NCBI GenBank assembly: GCA_030142905.1
Contig: JASJOG010000045.1
Coordinates: forward strand, 124,001-188,000
From: Heliopora coerulea
Lineage: Eukaryota; Cnidaria; Anthozoa; Scleralcyonacea; Helioporidae
Direction: 5' to 3'
Length of the DNA stretch: 64,000 nucleotides
In this document: positions 58,995-64,000 of the stretch, in pieces
Layout: every line of letters begins with the position of its first letter
Position numbering within the stretch: the stretch's first letter is position 1
Notes under the pieces: generated by a model
The model's database searches: none
What the model saw: only the letters and a program-made list of their open reading frames with translations
Told to the model about the DNA's origin: nothing
Made by a program: the position numbers and the translations under genes

Positions 58995-59687
58995 CTACTT
59001 GTTCCCAGTGCCTCTAGTTCCTGTACTCGTCGGTGGTTTCCGGGGGTAACTTTGCTGACTTTGTTTCGTCTTCCGGTTCCGGGGGTAGCGCGTTTTGTAG
59101 TGTCTCAGCGAATTTACTTGTTGTCCTTGAAGGTCTTCGACTTCTTTAAGTTGTTTCTGTGACATTTCCGCAGCTCGACAGATATCAAGGGGTTTTTTCA
59201 AAGTTAGATTTTGCGCGCGAAGAAGGCGCTCTCGGACGGTGCAATCAGTTATTCCAAACAGTATACGATCTCGCAGGAGTTCATCCGGTGTGACTGTACT
59301 GAAGTCACATTTACAAGCTAGCTGTCGAAGTGCAGTTACATACTGGTCAAAGGATTCGTTAGGTTCTTGCTGGCGACAATTGAAGCGGTACCTTTCCAGT
59401 GGTACGTTCGTTCTTGGCTTGGTGTAGGTTTCAAATTTGTTTAACACTTGTTCAATATCAGTCTTGTCATTCTCGTTAGTCCATTCAAAAGTTTCAAAAA
59501 CACGGTTTGCATCATTGCCAATAACCGTTAACAGTGTTGCGACTTGTACCTGTGGTTCTTTGTCTTTCAACTCTGTTGCAAGACCATAATTTTCCCATGT
59601 CTTTCGCCAATGCTTCCATTCTTCGGCGGCTTCGGCCGAATGGATATTTAGCGGTTTCGGCACTGGTAAATGTGCGAACATTGACAT
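58995..59687 (-). pseudogene. Gypsy gag
   Basis: The first ATG in frame is at 59687, near LPLEMSMFAHLPVP; the longer open frame from 59777 starts with GTG and overlaps the primer-binding region. The product of about 230 residues has a capsid-like helical region with WKHWRKTWENYGLA near the start, and RYRFNCRQQEPNESFDQYVT with LLRDRILFGITD in the second half. A basic tail ends RGTGNK, then TAG (58995-58997). No zinc knuckle lies before the stop. Gag would assemble the particle around the element RNA; the role is from family knowledge. Classed with the broken element, though gag itself is open. Confidence 0.8.
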
Positions 59688-59763
59688 TTCCAATGGTAGA
59701 GACCCCTCACTTATGGCGTAGATATCTTTAATAGTGATATTTGAGCTAAAGCATTGAAAATAT

Positions 59764-59783
59764 TCACAACTGCGCACCCACTA
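59764..59783 (-). other. Primer-binding region next to the 5' LTR
   Basis: Read on the minus strand, the LTR is followed by three or four bases and then TGGGTGCGCAGTTGTG, which begins TGG as expected for pairing with a tRNA CCA end. I cannot name the tRNA. Confidence 0.5.
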
Positions 59784-59892
59784 TGTGTAGATTCTAACCT
59801 TTCATGATTGTCAAAATGTGCCAAGATACAAAAAAACGCGGGTTTCTCGCGTGGTTCTTAGCACGTGTTGTTAACGTGCTGTACACGTTACA
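59784..59892 (-). repeat. 5' LTR of the Gypsy element (109 bp)
   Basis: Starts TGTGTAGATTC and ends ACACGTTACA on the plus strand. It is the promoter-bearing LTR for the minus-strand element, next to the GAACC target repeat. The LTR is very short for a Gypsy element. Confidence 0.9.
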
Positions 59893-59970
59893 GAACCCAG
59901 CAATTTAAAATACGAAGTATAGGGATATATTGTAGAAGATTTTATTTCTTACGTTGGGTCACGCAACATC
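59893..59970. repeat. Fragment of the 10.2 kb hairpin family
   Basis: CCCAGCAA...AAATACGAAGTATAGGGATATATTGTAG...TTCTTACGTTGGGTC follows the order of 40060-40130 and 10225-10290. The Gypsy element has inserted at its edge: CAGAACC is also present at the other side of the element. Confidence 0.45.
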
Positions 59971-60629
59971 ACCAGACAATGAAAAACAAATGTTTACAGA
60001 TATAATGATATAGATGAAAAATTTTGTCGATATCTGATTGGTTTGTAGCAGTGCAATTTCAAGATGACAAAGTTCAGAAAACAGGTAACTTTATTAATTA
60101 GTGATAGGTTAGTCGACATCTCAAATAGCACTCGTCTTTGGACTCATGCTATTTGGATATAGTTTCAAAAACTTAGTCGTATTTTCTTTCCCCCCCCCCC
60201 CCCCATATTGCCCAAGAAACCATGCTATAACTCATGCACGTAAGTACAATTCAGATTTTTGCTTGACGTCATGACTTTGGTGATGTCAAATGAAATGCGT
60301 TAAGAAAGTCAGATGTCAGCCCTTGATAACGTTCTTGTAGTCTCAAAACTAACACTAAATAGACGTATGATATGTCATTTCCCATTTATCATTTACAATG
60401 GATCCCACACTTGAAAGAACATACAAGATCGTGTTACACTCTCACGTCCCAACATCCGTGAAGTGTCTTTTATATTTTAATCGATTTAGTAACACAACAC
60501 TCCATAGTTTTTATATACCTTCTTCATTCATTTTTTTGATATGCAATCTTTTTGTCTAAGCATTTACTTTCTTTTACATATATTGATAATTTTATATAAT
60601 AACCAATTGAGCAATTTTGATTTTCTTAG

Positions 60630-60813
60630 TGTCAAAAGATTTATGATGTATTATCAGATCAAAATATCACTGCAACTGATAAGATAAAGAAAGAAGATTT
60701 CCATATGGTTTGTCCTTACTTGTATGCACTACTCGTCAAGCAAATTAAAAATCAGCTTGAAAATGAAAATCCCCATGCCGAAAGTCATAAGGAAAAAATA
60801 ACGCAGACTGAAG
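60630..60813 (+). CDS. SLC39A: ZIP zinc transporter, exon 2: end of ectodomain
   Basis: The acceptor ATTTTCTTAG and donor GGTAAAG bound 184 bases (entering in phase 0, leaving in phase 1). The translation runs CQKIYDVLSDQNITATDKIK, then EDFHMVCPYLYALLVKQI. The pattern of a Cys, a short acidic helix and a second Cys in a CP-x-L-x-x-L context is the conserved ectodomain segment just before the first membrane span in LIV-1 ZIPs, where the two Cys may form a disulphide. The last codons (EKITQTE) lead straight into VWGYS of the next exon. Confidence 0.82.
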
Positions 60814-61672
60814 GTAAAGTAAACATTCCTTAGTCTTTGAGTGAGGTACTTTCAAGAATGGTCACCAAATGTCGGATATTGAAGTTTATACCAGTATTGC
60901 AGACAATAAGACACACAGATATCTGGAACGGTCAAATGGTTCTCACGTGAGGTCAAATTCTTTGATAACTGCATTTAGCCATAGATTGGTGGTTTTAATC
61001 CAATGCCTTGAGATTGAGAAAAGAAAGATACGTTGGCCATGTTGGTGCCACATGCGAAAGCAGTTGATGAGATTCTTTTGTTAAAGTTCCACCAACATGG
61101 CCACGATGAAAAGAATATTCAGTGATAATTTTACTCGGGGTGGGAGCCATCACAGGCAATCCAGACCTTTTGTAAAGATGCCGAAATCTATGAAATTTTT
61201 GGCTCCCTTGAGGAGTTTTGAAATTTTAGTCCCTGGGAAATTTTGAAATAAAAACCGACTCTAGATCACTATTTTCAGCATTCTGGCAAAAAATTTACAT
61301 TCAAGATGGAATTTTATGTAGAAGCAATTCTTGAAAGTGTTTTCATCTAACTGTTACGTTTTAAAACAAATCCGTAAACACACAAATTATCTAGTTAATC
61401 AGTGATTAAAAGAGAATTTTATTGGTTAAGCCATGTCCGTTAGATAATGGGCAAGAATTATGAAAAATGAAAATGCCAGAACAATGAAGACTCGTTTTAT
61501 CATTCAAGGAACATTGAAATAGAGATTGTTGATGAGATAAAAATATTTTGGAAAAGGTGTAATAGGTTTACCAGAATCTAAAAATATTAACTGGTATATG
61601 TACCAACGGCCTACTGGTTTGTCTTATACTCCTTATAAAACTTCCTCATTGTTTCTTTTCCTTATATTTTAG

Positions 61673-61842
61673 TCTGGGGCTATTCAACTGCCGCCATCAC
61701 AGTCATCAGTTTGAGTTCGCTGTTGGTAATTGTGATAATTCCGTTACTGGGGAAATCATTTTATAACAAAGTAATGTCCTTCCTTGTTGCTCTTGCCATT
61801 GGGTGTTTGGCTGGTGATGCTCTTCTACATCTTATACCACAT
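61673..61842 (+). CDS. SLC39A: ZIP zinc transporter, exon 3: first two membrane spans
   Basis: Starting in phase 1 after TTATATTTTAG and ending in phase 0 at a GTAAGT donor, this 170-base exon encodes VWGYSTAAITVISLSSLLVI and the rest of membrane span 1. A short charged loop follows (LGKSFYNK), then span 2 (VMSFLVALAIGCLAGDALLHLIPH). GDALLHL.PH is a signature of LIV-1 ZIPs and resembles the ZIP6/ZIP10/ZIP5 branch more than ZIP8/ZIP14. This exon is the firmest evidence for the gene's identity. Confidence 0.9.
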
Positions 61843-62003
61843 GTAAGTACCTTTCAACCACGTATTCAAATGAATTATTTTAAGCCTGATCTACAGAGTC
61901 CGATTGCCTGATACGATTGTTCCTTCTGATTCATGATTTCATAAGCACCCTTTTTGATTGTAGAGAATGCCCTTCACTCTTAACAAAAGTATCGATATAT
62001 AAG

Positions 62004-62111
62004 ATTGTCAAATATATATTGTCAAATATATATTGTCAAATATATATTGTCAAATATATATTGTCAAATATATATTGTCAAATATATATTGTCAAATATA
62101 TATTGTCAAAT
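62004..62111. repeat. 14-bp tandem repeat
   Basis: The unit ATTGTCAAATATAT is repeated almost perfectly between seven and eight times. Confidence 0.9.
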
Positions 62112-62309
62112 AGTATATATTGCAGGGTGCCTTTTTCATGTACCAAAGTGCCCCTGTATGAAAGCTCGTGCCTTTCCTTAATTTAAATATTCTCTCTGCG
62201 CCCTGGACTTGCAGACTTCAACTTTGTTGATGTTACAATTTCAAGTCTGCTGATGTTACAATTTAAACGTTGTTGATGTTTCAATTTCAATTTTGTTGAT
62301 GTTGTAACC

Positions 62310-62482
62310 GACTTAAAAAAGCAGTTTGATGTTTGAAAAACATGAGAGCTTGGACATATTGAGGTAGATGAACGATCTTCAAGCTCGATACTCAGAAAAT
62401 GATTTCTGAGCCCCAGACGGGGATCGAACGCGCAACCTTCTGATGACCAGTTAGACGCTCTAACCATTAAGCTACTGAGACT
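62310..62482 (-). mobile_element. tRNA-derived SINE, copy A
   Basis: The minus-strand tRNA-like head at 62410-62481 has acceptor GTCTCAG/CTGGGGC, D stem GCTT/GAGC with one wobble pair, an anticodon loop CTGGTCA with GGT, and B box GCGTTCGATCC. A body follows with TCAGAAATCATTTTCTGAGT, then ATCGAGCTTGAAGATCGTTC and CATGTTTTTCAAACATC. The head is close to a cloverleaf, but the anticodon stem has a mismatch and the same unit occurs three times with the same body, so it is a SINE and not a tRNA gene. Confidence 0.7.
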
Positions 62483-62539
62483 CAGATGGTGAGCTAAGGT
62501 GCAAATTCGATATATATGTGCGACCTAAGCGGAAGTCAC

Positions 62540-62778
62540 TATATATTGATAATGATTGAAGCAGTTTGATGTTTGAGAAACATGAGAGCTTGGATATATT
62601 GAAATAGATGAACGATCTTCAAGCTCGATACTCAGAAAATGATTTCTGAGCCCCAGACGGGGATCGAACCCGCAACCTCCTGATGACCGGTTAGACGCTC
62701 TAACCATTGAGCTACCGAGACTCAGATGGTGAGCTAACGTGCAAATTCGATATATATGTGCGACCTAAGCGGAAGCCA
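62540..62778 (-). mobile_element. tRNA-derived SINE, copy B
   Basis: The same head (62650-62721, minus strand) and body as copy A. The downstream part (CGACCTAAGCGGAAG.CACT and TATATTGATAATGATTGAAG) is shared too, so a unit of about 240 bases has been repeated. Its body (62540-62657) is the reverse complement of 62834-62941. Confidence 0.7.
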
Positions 62779-63128
62779 CTGGGGCTCAGAAATCATTTTT
62801 GGGGCTCAGAAATCATTTTTGGGGCTCAGAAATCATTTTCTGAGTATCGAGCTTGAAGATCGTTCATCTACCTCAATATATCCAAGCTCTCATGTTTCTC
62901 AAACATCAAACTGCTTCAATCATTATCAATATAGTGGCTTCCGCTTAGGTCGCACATATATATCGAATTTGCACCTTAGCTCACCATCTGAGTCTCGGTA
63001 GCTCAATGGTTGGAGCGTCTAACCGGTCATCAGAAGATTGCGGGTTCGATCCCCGTCTGGGGCTCAGAAATCATTTTCTGAGTATCGAGCTTGAAGATCG
63101 TTCATCTACCTTAAAAAAGCAGTTTGGA
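62779..63128 (+). mobile_element. tRNA-derived SINE, copy C, inverted, with triplicated start
   Basis: GGGGCTCAGAAATCATTTTT stands three times in a row (62779, 62799 and, leading into the body, 62819). A body then runs to 62941, a second head at 62992-63063 (plus strand, acceptor GTCTCGG/CTGGGGC, anticodon-loop GGT) and a second body to about 63118. Together with copy B it forms a large inverted repeat centred near 62780. Confidence 0.7.
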
Positions 63129-63184
63129 GTTTGAGACTTCCACGTCTATATGAAATACCGTACATCGTTAATTTTCGTTTTCAG

Positions 63185-63352
63185 AGCCTTGTACCACACT
63201 CTGACCATGGCGACCACGACGAGGAAGCAGAAAAAGATGACCAGCAAGCCTTATTTCGAGCTTCTATAGTTTTTCTGGGCATTTATCTTTTCTTCTTAGT
63301 TGAATGCACAATGAAACTTAAGCTGGCCAGACGAAAAAAGACTGACAAACGC
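63185..63352 (+). CDS. SLC39A: ZIP zinc transporter, exon 4: His/acidic loop and span 3
   Basis: 168 bases (56 codons, phase 0 at both ends) between TTTTCAG and GTAAGT. The translation SLVPHSDHGDHDEEAEKDDQ is a His/Asp-rich extramembrane loop after span 2. RASIVFLGIYLFFLVECTMK is membrane span 3, and KLARRKKTDKR opens the long cytosolic loop typical of ZIPs. The spans with the metal-binding HEXPHE-type motif would follow and lie outside the window. An acceptor two bases later (AG at 63185-63186) would break the frame. Confidence 0.87.
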
Positions 63353-64000
63353 GTAAGTATTTGTTTGGTTTTATTCAAAAATGACATTAAATTGGGCATA
63401 ATAATGAGTTTCTAAAGAAAGTTACTAGAAGCAATATAATAAGGTGTAATAGCTAGTAATTAGTACTCCCATTTCGAAGATAGGCATTGGAAAAGGTTAA
63501 CAAGAAAATGCGGTTTGGAAGGAAATTTTAAGATTTTAATTATTTTCTTATTGAATATTGTCTGAGGAAATTTTGAAGAAAAGAAGGATTAAAAATGGAA
63601 ATTTTGTTGTCAACGAGTGGAAGCACTGTAAGTAGCAAACCTACCACCTGATTAGAGTACGTTTGTTACCAGTCCTACTAAATGACACGAAATAGTTGGA
63701 AGGTTCTTTTCGTAGTACATCAGAATCGTATCAGGTAGGTAGGCTACTACATTACGATCAAAGACAAAAGGATAAGATTTTAGGACAAAGAATGTTACAT
63801 GTGCAGAGGTTCTTACACAATTGCACTTGGAAAGAACATGAAGCTAAACGATAAAGCAAACGTATCATATCTTACAATTTACATGTGAAGAACTGTAGTG
63901 TTTCTCATGCAGAGGGTTCTCTGACTTCCTTATCAGCGTCTGCTTTATTCCGACTGCCTCTTGCACGTGAATACTGCCCTGTCTGACGACAAATGAGGTC
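63353..64000 (+). other. Start of intron 4 of the ZIP transporter
   Basis: It begins GTAAGTATTTG. No further exon or recognisable repeat can be supported up to the window edge. Confidence 0.6.

Larger units (their letters stand above)
55446..59892 (-). mobile_element. Ty3/Gypsy LTR retrotransposon, near complete, antisense in intron 1
   Basis: 4,447 bases bounded by LTRs that start TGT and end ACA, with the 5-bp direct repeat GAACC outside both ends (55441-55445 and 59893-59897). Order on the minus strand: 5' LTR, primer-binding region, gag, zinc knuckles, protease, RT, RNase H, integrase, polypurine tract, 3' LTR. Integrase after RT/RNase H is the Ty3/Gypsy order. All coding parts lie in one frame interrupted by stop codons. 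The LTRs differ by three substitutions and one 6-base indel over about 109 aligned bases, so the insertion is fairly young. It is oriented against the host transporter gene. Confidence 0.92.
51027..60629 (+). other. Intron 1 of the ZIP transporter gene
   Basis: About 9.6 kb from GTGAGA to TTTTCTTAG. It holds a CT-rich microsatellite, three foldback/MITE-type repeats, a MITE with degenerate telomere-like motifs, and a full-length Ty3/Gypsy element in antisense. A further small exon inside cannot be excluded, but the phase-0 junction does not require one. Confidence 0.65.
61843..63184 (+). other. Intron 3 of the ZIP transporter, filled with repeats
   Basis: From GTAAGT to TTTTCAG. It contains a 14-bp tandem array and three tRNA-headed SINE copies arranged partly as an inverted duplication. 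Confidence 0.75.

Noticed and set aside
59688..59777. Gag start at 59777
   Set aside because: The codon there is GTG and overlaps the primer-binding region; the first in-frame ATG is at 59687.
55446..59892. An envelope gene that would make the Gypsy element a retrovirus
   Set aside because: The space between the integrase end and the polypurine tract (55574-55691) is too short for one.
60869..61084. A 71-codon frame between exons 2 and 3
   Set aside because: It lies in the intron, has no domain, and the flanking exons already join in phase.
62410..63063. Three working tRNA-Thr(GGT) genes
   Set aside because: The anticodon stems have mismatches, the GGT anticodon is not normally used by animals, and all three carry the same downstream body, so they are SINE heads.

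Overview
This is eukaryotic (animal) genomic DNA: AT-rich, gene-poor, with spliced genes that have GT-AG introns and dense, often nested transposable elements. The hAT-like transposase and LINE relics resemble families I associate with corals and sea anemones, and there is an interstitial array of the animal telomere repeat. I infer a cnidarian, probably a coral or anemone. No prokaryotic operon, CRISPR array or phage gene is present.

Two host genes are recognisable, both on the + strand and both running across a window edge. (1) The last coding exon of a LASP/nebulin-family actin-binding protein (6298-6471) encodes a complete C-terminal SH3 domain; its earlier exons lie before the window. 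(2) A LIV-1-type zinc transporter (ZIP/SLC39A) starts at 50601. It has a signal-peptide and His/Asp/Glu-rich ectodomain exon, a ~9.6 kb intron, then three exons (60630-60813, 61673-61842, 63185-63352). The metal-binding second half of the transporter lies beyond the window. The ~44 kb between the two genes holds no exon I can assign to a family.

Layout. 1-6250: a foldback element, then a 5.6 kb hAT DNA transposon (243-5868) with an exact 8-bp target duplication, a broken transposase and several younger insertions, all upstream of the SH3 exon. 7466-8072: a hAT-type MITE, also with an exact 8-bp duplication. 10206-10355: a 63-bp-arm hairpin. 11556-11760: a 24-bp tandem repeat. 14693-15050: a tRNA-like sequence between 29-bp perfect inverted repeats. 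15095-17360: a widely spaced inverted-repeat pair that shares modules with the one inside the hAT element. 18210-19450: a decayed LINE reverse transcriptase end. 23252-35230: several MITEs and a telomere-type array (31591-31851). 46439-47860: a Tc1/mariner element with perfect 30-bp ends but a gutted transposase. 50601-64000: the zinc transporter.

Intron 1 of the transporter carries a nearly complete Ty3/Gypsy LTR retrotransposon (55446-59892) in antisense. It has ~110-bp LTRs, a 5-bp target duplication, a polypurine tract, and gag, protease, RT, RNase H and integrase all in one frame but cut by stop codons. The intron after exon 3 contains a 14-bp tandem repeat and an inverted cluster of tRNA-derived SINEs. 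Most of the window is therefore a record of transposon traffic around two ordinary animal genes. I found no convincing new multi-gene system; the most unusual items are the retrotransposon's stop-codon layout, the composite inverted-repeat modules and the long hairpins.
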